A DNA stretch of 64,000 nucleotides, from assembly GCF_016907475.1 (NCBI RefSeq), contig NZ_JAFBCA010000001.1:1178001-1242000 (forward strand), read 5' to 3'. This document shows positions 25,801 to 32,508 of this stretch, piece after piece. The translations under genes were made by a program, and so were the position numbers. Below the pieces are notes generated by a model. It made no database searches. It saw nothing but the letters and a program-made list of their open reading frames with translations, and was not told where the DNA came from. The first letter of the stretch is position 1; each line of letters starts with the position of its first letter. This DNA is from Nocardioides cavernae. Lineage in GTDB: Bacteria > Actinomycetota > Actinomycetes > Propionibacteriales > Nocardioidaceae.

Positions 25801-27421
25801 CACCCTGGCCGTCACCGCCGACCCCGACAGCACGCTGGACGGCACCACCGACCGCACCATCACCGGCGACGACCTCGACATCGACTTCGGCCTCGCCGGC
25901 ACCGGGTCGGTGGGCGACCTGGTGTGGGTCGACCTCGACGCCGACGGCGTACCAGAGGCAGGCGAGCCGCCGATCCCGGGCGTCGGGCTGCGCGTCACCT
26001 GGGCCGGCTTCGACGGCGACCTCGGCACGGCCGACGACGTCGGCTTCGGGACGGTCACGACCGGCACCGGTGGCCTGTACGTGGCCCGGAACCTGCCGCC
26101 CGGCGGCGTGCGCGTGACCGTCGACCGAGCCACGGTCCCGGCCGGGCTCGTCCCCACCTTCGACCTCGACGGGGGACTGGACCAGACCGCAGACCGGACA
26201 CTCGCCCGGGGCGAGGACGCCCGCGACGTCGACTTCGGCTATCGCGGCACCGGCAGGGCCGGCGACCGGGTGTGGTGGGACCTCGACGCCGACGGCGTCC
26301 AGGACGAGGACGAGCCCGGGCTCCCGGGCACGCGGTTGACGCTGCGCTGGGCCGGGTCGGACGGCGTCCTGGGCAACGCCGACGACGGCCAGCTGGTGCA
26401 GGTCACCGACGCCTCCGGCGGTTACCTGTTCACCGGACTGCCGGCCGGGGAGTTCCGGGTCGCCGTCGCCACCGACACCCTCCGCGCAGGCATGGCCCAG
26501 ACCTTCGACCCCGACGGCACCCGCGACTCCGCCGCGTCGTTCACCCTTGCCATCGGAGCCACCAACCTCGACCTCGACTTCGGGTACGCCGGCGGACTCG
26601 CCGTGGGAGATCTCGTGTGGGGCGACGTCAACCGTGACGAGGCGCGTCAGCGGTCCGAGCCCGCCCTCGGTGACGTAGGTGTGACCGTCACCTACCTGGG
26701 GCCTGACGGTGCCGTGGGTGGTGGCGACGACGTCGCGCTGGCCACCAGGACCACCCCGTCCGGCGGATCGTTCACGCCACGACAGGGCCGCCGGGTCCGC
26801 GCGGCGTTCACCGGTGGCGAGCCCCGACCGGGAGAGCCGTTCTACCTGGTGCCCGGCCTGGTGCCCGGCGCGTACCTCGTGGAGCTCGACCCCACGACCC
26901 TGCCGGACCGGACGACTCCCTTGTCCGACCGCGACGGCGGGGACCCGGCCGAGACCCTGGTCCGGCTGACGACCGAGCCGGTGACCGATGCCGACTTCGG
27001 CGTGTTCCGCAACGTCGCCCCCGAGGTGGCGCCGGCCGAGGCGGTCCTCGTCGACTGCGACGATGGTGTCACCCTCGATCCGATCGAGGGGGTCACGGAC
27101 GCCAACGGTGACGAGCTCCGGCTCGTCCCCGGTTCGGTGCAGGCACCGAACGGCGTCGACGTGACGATCACCGACTCCGGCGACCTGCTGGTCGAGGCGC
27201 TGGCTGCCACCGACGTCACGATCAGCTGGCAGGTCACCGACGACCGGGGCGGAACCGTCACCGTGACGCGCGACGTGCAGGTCACGGGCGAGTGCGAGGC
27301 TCTGCCGGACACGGGGGCTCTCCCGGACACGGGGAGCACCGTCCGCCCGTGGTGGATCCTGCTCGGGCTGGGACTCGTGCTGGCGGGGCTTGCGATGCTG
27401 CTGGCCCGACGTCGCTCCTGA
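19844..27421 (+). CDS. Giant LPXTG wall-anchored protein with DUF11 and SdrD-B-like repeats
   Basis: 2525 residues from ATG at 19844 with GGAGG 5 bases upstream; the frame opens 17 codons earlier without such a site. A basic start and a hydrophobic signal (LIAACLIAACLQYVTGWNVP) end at ASAAP. Residues about 30-1550 are successive DUF11-type Ig-like units with K(A/S)-type openings and N(T/S)A endings (LTNTARV, LTNTATLDY). Residues about 1557-2385 hold seven SdrD-B-like repeats with D-x-D-x-DG calcium loops. A cadherin-like domain follows, then LPDTG at 2487-2491 and again at 2493-2497, a hydrophobic helix (WWILLGLGLVLAGLAMLLA) and RRRS. It should be a long calcium-stiffened surface fibre anchored by the adjacent sortase, probably an adhesin. 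Confidence 0.93.
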   Translation: MERRSRLGGAPLRGRGSRLAGTLIAACLIAACLQYVTGWNVPASAAPAIEVSQSIPAQTLIGRETSVELTFTNPGDDTAYNLGFFVRLPPGVSVSSSDQSPSQVITETNAAGDVVATVVAWENIVDIVPGGRFRFRYSLAHDQGDGPDLWAVGETIDTDVEAFVNDQDAVVPQIDASTGGDPVTVVVTDFTQTGSAGGSTTLVPLLLTKSEPSTEGELLRGVHDHQTVYTVEVETGSAESGVAIEQVDDWIPAGLEFLGCGDEDNSLTEEYPGSGPLNPGNAPALPGGCVEPTLVETVASGLPPGLPAGVYTHVVWDIGTAVPPDTIIRRSYVAGIPQRENTLQWPNGEPTPESGNQGSNLDNNTGPFTTQVGEGTSYTNSIRLDTVFEGTSTTVEDSETVQAVDLSVHKFVDSPQIDQGAVSSWQLYLETSEYVVDGGVAGLTLVDVAPDGVCPIGSANPRCTVTQPDPVPPYTATTYNVPGPGQTTLEWDLTETFGPSETFIVSFATEALTSYANGAPVSANDTWTNTVDLAADVTTFGSEGPDEPAGFDTNEVVDDSAAEQSGSGVSFRKDVGRAPDGEECGDGADVDWNPDSVASTGPGDRVCFRLTADPPDGLDTIEATMTDFLPPGLRYEDPPGAVPGPDNEVPPDNVEPADVSGTPATGQRIDWTLLPPNSVEPAQTAQVVFGAVLDGGVPPDLIESGGTLTNSARVQYQNTSGEIFVVPDDAVVELTEAHLDLVKGIAETDPGTTFDPPADTVTNVAGGTQVTYALEVTNDGTSDAVDIEVRDLLPVDDQGLGGLDADCDSQVSDISSGGGCSGNDIVWTGLTIPAGETITLSYVWTMPNPVPVAVSWTNQAGVVEYHSTTNTGADFEYVPRDNIDPSRNPDANTDPARDDAHVFSPGIALTKTRVTSVPPPNGTEPGNARTNQATIGEVISFTVEGRQSANTTATDYVLTDNLADRGLRLLPATVQVQTAEVAVGAPCAYADPPITPTPGGPLIVAGDLITYTIDEVVLGSQDGCAVLRFDAVVEDVPSGGGEPLNRRPGFVRNVAQLSFDIDTGAGTATRTVSRQVDTQLVEPNIAIDKRASTTETVLPGTEVGYQLVVTNLSGTQVSTAHDLTVTDDFSGSAVAEIVDNPDGGTVAGDTITWTLPPDPDGDGRPGLAPGASFTLGYTVRLEDDLQAGATLTNTARVTTSSLQGAQDGERSAASPCSPAGCPGYVATDSASITVGGPSIAKSVEPVLHTIGDQATYTVELFFPAHLDFGPDVVTFTDDLSGGATTFLETVTATCTGCSDAERAQYATPEENGTAGTDTPRWDLAVLDASDVPRRVFITYRVRVEDDPALGAGDSLTNTATLDYTNDTLTDDATIDIAEPDVSMVKRVQTAADGGFEQTTPTTPKLGVRGGTVTYEVAVTNDGDWTAYDVEVVDEPDSVSSGGSCTGDARLTVASVTSGPGWEATDRTLGPGDACLGFLVPALLPGDTIRITYQLLVPPDFPRSELIAGPEFVNVAEVTDFHGLVAADREGNPDVRDYLGPDDPPITDEGHVDLAGGVLGDLVWLDVDEDGLGPDTGDSDEPGIPGVRVTIEGPGGRTLTRVTAADGRWSTDDPDIASDWLPPGAYTITVAPPAGLANTADPDGGNDSTAQTQLADNEVDLTQDFGYTGTRSLGDTVWLDLDADGSQQAGEPGIPGVDLEITWVGFDDEFGTDDDVDLGTVTTGPAGGYLVTGLPPGRTRVVVDPGSLPVGVVPTYDLDGGTDDPDGRAVRDLGPAEDADDVDFGYAGTASVGDRVWFDSNGDGVQDLLEPGLAGVDLDVVWAGFDGDLDTADDIPVSRTTDADGLYLVRNLPAGQVRVTVVSATLAPGTSQTFDPDGTLDDETTRVLVTGLDDRGADFGYRGIHEIGDLVWLDVDADGLGPDTGDPAEPGVPGQRVTVLWAGADGDFGTADDVALPAGRTGADGRWSVTGVPDGEVRVALAGAPATTLAVTADPDSTLDGTTDRTITGDDLDIDFGLAGTGSVGDLVWVDLDADGVPEAGEPPIPGVGLRVTWAGFDGDLGTADDVGFGTVTTGTGGLYVARNLPPGGVRVTVDRATVPAGLVPTFDLDGGLDQTADRTLARGEDARDVDFGYRGTGRAGDRVWWDLDADGVQDEDEPGLPGTRLTLRWAGSDGVLGNADDGQLVQVTDASGGYLFTGLPAGEFRVAVATDTLRAGMAQTFDPDGTRDSAASFTLAIGATNLDLDFGYAGGLAVGDLVWGDVNRDEARQRSEPALGDVGVTVTYLGPDGAVGGGDDVALATRTTPSGGSFTPRQGRRVRAAFTGGEPRPGEPFYLVPGLVPGAYLVELDPTTLPDRTTPLSDRDGGDPAETLVRLTTEPVTDADFGVFRNVAPEVAPAEAVLVDCDDGVTLDPIEGVTDANGDELRLVPGSVQAPNGVDVTITDSGDLLVEALAATDVTISWQVTDDRGGTVTVTRDVQVTGECEALPDTGALPDTGSTVRPWWILLGLGLVLAGLAMLLARRRS
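24513..27009 (+). repeat. Seven tandem SdrD-B-like coding repeats
   Basis: Seven units of about 340-360 bases each encode G(D)xVW-D-x-(D/N)-x-DG...EPG-(I/L)PG followed by a D-x-x-(F/L)-x-(T/N)-x-DD loop and end in D-x-DFGYAG. Openings are LGDLVWLDVDEDG, LGDTVWLDLDADG, VGDRVWFDSNGDG, IGDLVWLDVDADG, VGDLVWVDLDADG, AGDRVWWDLDADG and VGDLVWGDVNRDE. The last unit has lost the consensus DG and carries an inserted Arg-rich segment (TPRQGRRVRAAFTGG). DNA identity between units is moderate, so the array is not a very recent expansion. Confidence 0.85.
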
Positions 27422-27449
27422 CCGGTCACTCTCGCGGCACCTGGCGCAC

Positions 27450-28115
27450 TCAGCTGTGGTCGGCGTCCGCCGTGAGCACGGCCGCGGCGAGGCTGTGGTC
27501 GATGTGGGCGGCCATCAGCTCGGCCGCGGCAGCGGCGTCCCCGTCCACGACGAGCCGGACGAGCTCGTGGTGCTCCTCGAAGTCGCGGGTGCGGTCCTCC
27601 CCGCCCGGTGGCAGCTGCAGCCCGACGCGCCGGTAGCGGTCCGACTTGTCCCAGAGGTCGTCGAGCATGCGGACGACGACGTCGTTGTGCGAGGCGGAGT
27701 AGAGGGCGCGGTGGACGTCGCGGTGCGCGGCGAGCGCCGTCTCGCCCCACTTCCGGGTGACGGGCTTGAGCCGCTTGAGCGCCGCCTGCATCCGTACGAC
27801 GTCCTCGTCCGTGCGGCGCTCGGCGGCCAGCGCGACGGCTGCCGGCTCGAGGGCACGCCGGGCCTCGAGCAGCTGCCGGGCCTCGTGGAGGTCGAGCTCG
27901 GCGACGCGGGCGTTGCGGTGGGTGTCGAGCCGGATCCAGCCCTCCCCGCTGAGTCGTCGTACGGCCTCGCGGAGCGGCGTGATGCTGATGCCCAGCTCGG
28001 CGGCGAGCTCGTACTGCGCGAGGGGCGAGCCGGCCTCGAGCGAGCCGTCGAGGATCTGCTGGCGGATGCGCGCGTAGGCGACGTCGGCCTTGCTGGTGAA
28101 GAGGGGATCGGCCAC
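27450..28115 (-). CDS. GntR/FadR-family transcription regulator
   Basis: 221 residues. N-terminal winged helix with AYARIRQQILDGSLEAG, LAAELGISITPLREAVRRL as recognition part and GWIRLDTHRNARV; the C-terminal FCD helical domain has the metal/ligand histidines in HRDVHRALY, EEHHELVRLV and AAHIDHSL. Such regulators bind a carboxylic acid and release DNA. It is transcribed away from the tartrate dehydratase-like gene, with two identical palindromes between them, so it almost certainly controls that gene and itself. GTG start. Confidence 0.9.
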   Translation of the reverse strand: MADPLFTSKADVAYARIRQQILDGSLEAGSPLAQYELAAELGISITPLREAVRRLSGEGWIRLDTHRNARVAELDLHEARQLLEARRALEPAAVALAAERRTDEDVVRMQAALKRLKPVTRKWGETALAAHRDVHRALYSASHNDVVVRMLDDLWDKSDRYRRVGLQLPPGGEDRTRDFEEHHELVRLVVDGDAAAAAELMAAHIDHSLAAAVLTADADHS

Positions 28116-28121
28116 GCGCTG

Positions 28122-28189
28122 ATCTTATAAGACCGATTCGCGAGTAGTGGCGGCGTGTGCGTAGGGTGCAGATCTCGCATCTTATAAGA
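28122..28189. promoter_or_regulatory. Twin operator palindromes for the GntR regulator
   Basis: ATCTTATAAGA occurs at 28122-28132 and again, identical, at 28179-28189; each contains the perfect 10-bp palindrome TCTTATAAGA. The copies are 57 bp apart, one just upstream of the regulator GTG and the other 16 bases before the ATG of the enolase-family gene. AT-rich palindromes in such a GC-rich genome are striking. One copy per promoter fits repression of both genes by a dimer at each site. Confidence 0.75.
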
Positions 28190-28204
28190 ACTGGGAGCCA
28201 TGCC

Positions 28205-29371
28205 ATGAGGATCGTCTCCGCCCACGAGGGCGTCATCCCGATCAGCTCGTCGATGAGCAACGCCTTCATCGACTTCTCGACGATGGACTGCTCGGTCCTC
28301 GCGCTGGTGAGCGACGTCCTGGTCGACGGCGAGCCGGTCGTCGGCTACGGCTTCAACTCCAACGGCCGCTACTCCGCGGGCGAGATCCTGCGCCGCCGCA
28401 TCCTGCCGCGACTCCTCGAGGCCGACCCCGAGAGCCTCCTCGACGAGACGGGCGGCCTGTCGCCGAGCGCGGCCTGGGACGTGATGATGCGCAACGAGAA
28501 GCCCGGCGGCCACGGGGAGCGGTCGGTCGCCGTCGGCGTCGTCGACATGGCGCTGCACGACCTCGCGGCCAAGGTCGCGGGCGTGCCGCTGCACCGCTGG
28601 ATCGCCGAGCACTACGGCGACGGCGGGTCCGACGAGTCGGTGTTCGTCTACGCCGCGGGCGGCTACTACGCGCCCGGCAAGACGCTGGGCGACCTGCGGG
28701 ACGAGATGCGCCGCTTCCTCGACGCGGGCTACGAGGTGGTCAAGATGAAGATCGGCGGAGCTGACCTGGCCGAGGACCTGCGTCGCATCGAAGCCGTGAT
28801 CGAGGTGCTGGGCGGCGACGGGTCGCGGCTCGCGGTGGACGTCAACGGACGCTTCGACCTCGACACCGCGCTGGCCTACGGCCGGGCGATCGACCCCTAC
28901 GGGCTGTTCTGGTACGAGGAGGTCGGCGACCCGCTGGACTACCGGCTCAACGCGACCCTCGCCGAGCACTACCGCGGCCCGATCGCCACGGGGGAGAACC
29001 TGTTCTCCCTCCAGGACGCCCGCAACCTCGTCCGCTACGGCGGACTGCGGCCCGACCGCGACTGGATCCAGGTGGACCCGGCCCTGAGCTACGGCCTCGT
29101 GGAGTACCGCCGCATCCAGGACATGCTCACCCAGCACGGCTGGTCCTCGCGACGCTGCATCCCGCACGGCGGCCACCAGTTCTCCCTCCACATCGCCGCC
29201 GCCCTGCGGCTCGGCGGCAACGAGTCCTACCCGGGCGAGTTCCAGCCGACCGGCGGATTCGCCGACGACGCCGTCGTGGAGGGCGGACGGGTGCGGCTCG
29301 ACGACCGCCCCGGCATCGGCTTCGAGGGCAAGGCCGCCTTCCACCGCGTGCTCCGCGACCTGCACGCGTGA
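28205..29371 (+). CDS. Enolase-superfamily acid sugar dehydratase, D-tartrate dehydratase-like
   Basis: 388 residues from ATG at 28205 with GGGAG 8 bases before; D-tartrate dehydratases have about 389. The mandelate racemase/enolase barrel shows the KxK base in VVKMKIGG, metal ligands in VDVNGRFD, WYEEVGDP and ATGENLFS, and the His of IPHGGHQFSLHIAAAL. It would remove water from a hydroxy acid to give a 2-keto acid (oxaloacetate from tartrate), in the cytoplasm. Other acid-sugar dehydratases share the frame, so the substrate is uncertain. Regulated by the divergent GntR protein through the twin palindromes. Confidence 0.82.
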   Translation: MRIVSAHEGVIPISSSMSNAFIDFSTMDCSVLALVSDVLVDGEPVVGYGFNSNGRYSAGEILRRRILPRLLEADPESLLDETGGLSPSAAWDVMMRNEKPGGHGERSVAVGVVDMALHDLAAKVAGVPLHRWIAEHYGDGGSDESVFVYAAGGYYAPGKTLGDLRDEMRRFLDAGYEVVKMKIGGADLAEDLRRIEAVIEVLGGDGSRLAVDVNGRFDLDTALAYGRAIDPYGLFWYEEVGDPLDYRLNATLAEHYRGPIATGENLFSLQDARNLVRYGGLRPDRDWIQVDPALSYGLVEYRRIQDMLTQHGWSSRRCIPHGGHQFSLHIAAALRLGGNESYPGEFQPTGGFADDAVVEGGRVRLDDRPGIGFEGKAAFHRVLRDLHA

Positions 29372-29405
29372 CCGCACGCCCAGGGACACGCCCTAGCGTG
29401 GGTCC

Positions 29406-30134
29406 ATGCACACCCTGGTCGAGATCTGCCTGGAGGACGTCGGTGGGGCCGCGCTCGCCGCTGCGGCGGGCGCGGACGCCCTGGAGGTGTGCGCCGGGCT
29501 GGCCGACGGCGGCACGACGCCGACGCTCGGCTTCGTGCGGCACTGCGCGGCCGCGGCCCCCGGGCTCGAGATCCGGGTGCTCGTGCGCGCCCGGCCAGGC
29601 GACTTCGTCCACTCCCCGGAGGAGGTCGAGGTCATGGTCGCCGACATCGAGGCGGTGCGCGGGGCGCTCGCGGGGTCGGCGCGGCTCGGGTTCGTCGTCG
29701 GCACCCTGACACCCGACGGCGACGTCGACGCGGGTGCCGTACGACGACTCGTGGCCGCGAGCGGCGACGCACCGGTCACCTTCCACAAGGCCTTCGACTC
29801 CGTGCCGGACCAGCCGTCCGCGCTGGCGCTGTTGGCCGACCTCGGCGTCTCCCGCGTGCTGACCTCGGGCGGCCCCGGCGCGGCGCTCGACCACCTCCCG
29901 GAGCTCGCCGACCTGGTGCGCCGCGGCGGCGAGGACGTGCGCATCGCGGTCGGGGGTGGCGTACGACCGGCGAACGCAGCGCGCATCGTCGCGGAGACCG
30001 GCGCCCGCGAGGTGCACCTGCGCGCCCCGGGCACGGTCGTGGCGGCGGGGTCGTCCGCCGGCTACGACGACGGGCGTCGCAGCGTGACCAGCGCCGAGGT
30101 GCTCGCCGAGGTGATGTCAGCCCTCGGGAGATAG
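29406..30134 (+). CDS. cutC: CutC family protein
   Basis: 242 residues. TIM-barrel family with LVEICLEDV at the start, GADALEVCAGLADGGTTP, VTFHKAFDSV and ILTSGG-type motif RVLTSGGPG, and REVHLRAPG near the end. Named after copper homeostasis in Escherichia coli, but copper handling is disputed and the true reaction is unknown. ATG has no ribosome binding site; TAGCGT 6 bases upstream (29394-29399) suggests a leaderless message. Its 3' end overlaps the convergent M81 peptidase gene by 18 bases. Confidence 0.9.
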   Translation: MHTLVEICLEDVGGAALAAAAGADALEVCAGLADGGTTPTLGFVRHCAAAAPGLEIRVLVRARPGDFVHSPEEVEVMVADIEAVRGALAGSARLGFVVGTLTPDGDVDAGAVRRLVAASGDAPVTFHKAFDSVPDQPSALALLADLGVSRVLTSGGPGAALDHLPELADLVRRGGEDVRIAVGGGVRPANAARIVAETGAREVHLRAPGTVVAAGSSAGYDDGRRSVTSAEVLAEVMSALGR

Positions 30135-31646
30135 CCGGGCGGTGTCGCCGGGGAACAGCTCGGCGTCCGCGAGCGGGTCGACGCCGCTGACGTCGTCGAG
30201 CGGGAACATCGGGCGCCGGACCCGCCGGTGACCGAGCCGCACCAGGTCCTGGTCCACGCCGCCCGGGGTGAGCGCCAGCATCCAGTCGGCGGCCATGTCG
30301 AAGAGCTCGGGCTCGAGGTAGCCGATCTTGACCACGACGACGTCGGCGCTGCGCGGGTCCAGGCCGAGCCGGGTGAAGTCCTGCTCGAGGTGGTACGGCC
30401 GGCGCCGGCGGGTGACGATGACGTCGACCGTCGCCGTGCGCACGACGACCTCCAGGTTGTCGTCGGACGGCACGACCGCCACCACCTCGCCGGCGACCTC
30501 CACCGGCGGGGCCGGGCGGGCGTCGACCCGAGCGCCCAGCGTGAGGCGCACGTCGGCGCCGACCCCGGCCTCCGCGGCCGCCAGCGCGCCCATGGCGTCG
30601 GGGATGGAGGCGTAGATCGCGCGCCTGCCGCTCGCCGCCAGCTCCTCGCTGGCCAGCAGCTCGGTGAGCGTCCAGGTCACGTCGCCGGCGCCGCCGGCGG
30701 TGGGGTTGTCGCCGGAGTCGGACACGAAGTAGGGCGTGACGGGTGACGCGAGGGCGGCTGCCATCACCTCGTCGAACGACCCGGTCGGCGCGACGAAGCC
30801 GAACTCCTCGCGCCGCTCCCACAGGTCGCTGGCCAGCGCGGTCGCCTCGGTCATCGCCAGGTCGGCGTCGTCGCCGACGACCATCACGACCGCCCCGTTG
30901 CGCGGCTCGTCGGCCCACGGGTAGCCGATCCAGATCCCCGCGTCGAGGATCCCGTCGAGCGCCTCGATCTCCGGCACGCGGGCGTACAGGCTCGTCGCCG
31001 GCTCCTGGCGGGTGCTGGTCATCTCGCCGGGCAGCAGGATCGGCACCGGCACCCAGGCCTTCGCCGGGCGGCGACGCCCCGGCGGCAGCGCGAGCCGGTC
31101 GAGGAGGTTGCGGGCGGCCCGCTCCTTCGTCTCCTGCCAGTCGACGTGCGGCGCGGTGCGGTACGTCGTCAGCAGGTCGACCGTCTCCGCGAGGGTGCGC
31201 GACACATTGCCGTGGAGGTCCATCCCGCTGCTGATCAGGCAGGCCGGCCCCACCACGTCGCGCACGGCGACCGCCAGGTCGCCCTCCATGTCGACGAGGC
31301 CGGCGACGCTCGCGGCTCCGTGGATGTCGAGCACCACGCCGTCGAGGGGCGCGTCGGCCACGGCCGCGACGAGCCCGGCGAGGATCTCGGCCTTGAGCAG
31401 GACGTAGTCGTCGGCCGGGATGGCGCCACCCGCGATGCTGCGCGCCTGGAGGACGCCGAGCCACCGAGCACGGTCCGCCAGGGCACCGCCGGGCCGCCAG
31501 AACTCCCACGCGTCGAGCACCTCGCGGCCCCGCCGGGGGGCCAGCATCGCCGCCGTCGTGAGGGCGGGGGAGAACGTCGACGCCTCGAGGCTGATGCCGC
31601 ACACAGCGACGCGCGGAAGGTGCGGAAGGACGACGTCGCTGGTCAC
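30117..31646 (-). CDS. M81-family metallopeptidase (MlrC-like)
   Basis: 509 residues. N-terminal VAVCGISLEASTFSP, then VVLDIHGAASV and ISSGMDLHGNVS with metal-ligand Asp/His, and TYRTAPHVDWQETKERAA, all typical of the family named after microcystinase C of Sphingomonas. A C-terminal domain has SDSGDNPTAGGAGDVTWTL. No signal peptide. Most members outside microcystin degraders have unknown substrates; a linear peptide or amide is likely. GTG/ATG start near 31646. Confidence 0.88.
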   Translation of the reverse strand: MTSDVVLPHLPRVAVCGISLEASTFSPALTTAAMLAPRRGREVLDAWEFWRPGGALADRARWLGVLQARSIAGGAIPADDYVLLKAEILAGLVAAVADAPLDGVVLDIHGAASVAGLVDMEGDLAVAVRDVVGPACLISSGMDLHGNVSRTLAETVDLLTTYRTAPHVDWQETKERAARNLLDRLALPPGRRRPAKAWVPVPILLPGEMTSTRQEPATSLYARVPEIEALDGILDAGIWIGYPWADEPRNGAVVMVVGDDADLAMTEATALASDLWERREEFGFVAPTGSFDEVMAAALASPVTPYFVSDSGDNPTAGGAGDVTWTLTELLASEELAASGRRAIYASIPDAMGALAAAEAGVGADVRLTLGARVDARPAPPVEVAGEVVAVVPSDDNLEVVVRTATVDVIVTRRRRPYHLEQDFTRLGLDPRSADVVVVKIGYLEPELFDMAADWMLALTPGGVDQDLVRLGHRRVRRPMFPLDDVSGVDPLADAELFPGDTARLSPEG

Positions 31647-31930
31647 TTCTGGATGGTGTCAGGGGCGTCCGGGAGGCCGGTCGGCAGGTCCGTTGGTCGA
31701 CTGTTCACCAGTAGGTGGTCCGCGACCGGTGACGTCGGGCGATTTGTTGGTAGGGTTGGTCCTGCAACAGGTGCAAGTTCCAGCAGGTTGACGCCCGCGG
31801 AGTTTGTGATCCAACGGCGTTTCCCTCTTCGGGCCTTTCCAGCTTGTAAGTCGGAGCGACGTGTCACCGCACTTGATGCGGAGCCGTCGACGTGATGGCT
31901 TCTCGTTCCGATAACAGGAGTACCGAGCAC
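31647..31930 (+). other. Leader region of the cold-shock gene
   Basis: About 280 bases with no open frame of note. The GC content falls towards the right (ATTTGTTGGTAGGGTTGG near 31741). Cold-shock messages carry long structured 5' leaders, and this stretch, which ends with CAGGAG about 11 bases before the ATG, could be one. No exact promoter is claimed. The left end also contains the promoter of the divergent M81 gene. Confidence 0.45.
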
Positions 31931-32134
31931 ATGGCTCAAGGCACCGTGAAGTGGTTCAACGCCGAGAAGGGTTTCGGCTTCATTGCGCAGGAGGACGGCG
32001 GCGACGACGTCTTCGTGCACTACTCGGCCATCCAGTCCAACGGCTACAAGTCGCTGGATGAGAACCAGAAGGTCGAGTTCGACGTCACCCAGGGCCCGAA
32101 GGGCCCGCAGGCGGAGAACGTCCGTCCGCTCTGA
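31931..32134 (+). CDS. cspA: Cold-shock protein CspA-like
   Basis: 67 residues, one CSD barrel: [15 protein letters not shown] contains RNP1, DVFVHYSAI is RNP2, and the end reads [13 protein letters not shown]. Single-stranded nucleic-acid binding RNA chaperone. The start is ATG 31931; a 13-codon upstream extension is excluded by family length. A terminator hairpin follows at 32170. Confidence 0.96.
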   Translation: MAQGTVKWFNAEKGFGFIAQEDGGDDVFVHYSAIQSNGYKSLDENQKVEFDVTQGPKGPQAENVRPL

Positions 32135-32169
32135 TCGGCTGACGCTGGACCTGTTCCAGATCTGATCAA

Positions 32170-32209
32170 GAGTCTGGCTCCTCCCCCTCAGTGGGGTGGG
32201 GCCAGACTC
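32170..32209 (+). terminator. Terminator after cspA
   Basis: GAGTCTGGC (32170-32178) pairs with GCCAGACTC (32201-32209), and the intervening CTCCTCCCC/GGGGTGGG extends the stem with a CTCAGT loop. It is followed by GATTTCGG. Placed 35 bases after the cspA stop. Confidence 0.8.
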
Positions 32210-32331
32210 GATTTCGGGGCACACTTGACTCATTCGGGTCATGTTGCGCCGCTTCCGGGTCGGTCAGACTTGGCTCGGACGCATAAAGTCGTGTGGCCCA
32301 ACAAACAGTCGAGGACGTCAGGAGGGTGACG

Positions 32332-32493
32332 ATGCATGACCAGTTCGACGTGACCCTCGAGGATGGTGACCTCCTCGGCGAGGTCGAGCTCACGACCACG
32401 CTGATCATCGCGGCAAGCGAGTCCGACGACCACTTGTCGCAGGAGGAGATCGACCGCCTCCTCGGGGTCACGCCCCGCAAGCCGCAGGACTGA
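32332..32493 (+). CDS. Conserved small acidic protein
   Basis: 53 residues from ATG at 32332, with a strong AGGAGGG 6 bases before; the frame opens 13 codons earlier without such a site. Sequence is acidic with FDVTLEDGDLLGEVELTT then ASESDDHLSQEEIDRLLGV, where SQEEIDRLL is a helix seen in small actinobacterial proteins I recall as uncharacterised. No membrane segment or signal. Role unknown. Convergent with the membrane-anchored hypothetical gene at 32509. Confidence 0.75.
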   Translation: MHDQFDVTLEDGDLLGEVELTTTLIIAASESDDHLSQEEIDRLLGVTPRKPQD

Positions 32494-32508
32494 CAGCGCC
32501 GCCCTGGC

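Noticed and set aside
24513..27009. Regular repeats that might suggest CRISPR
   Set aside because: Units are about 350 bases, coding and diverged. No 25-40 base direct repeats with unique spacers occur anywhere in the window.
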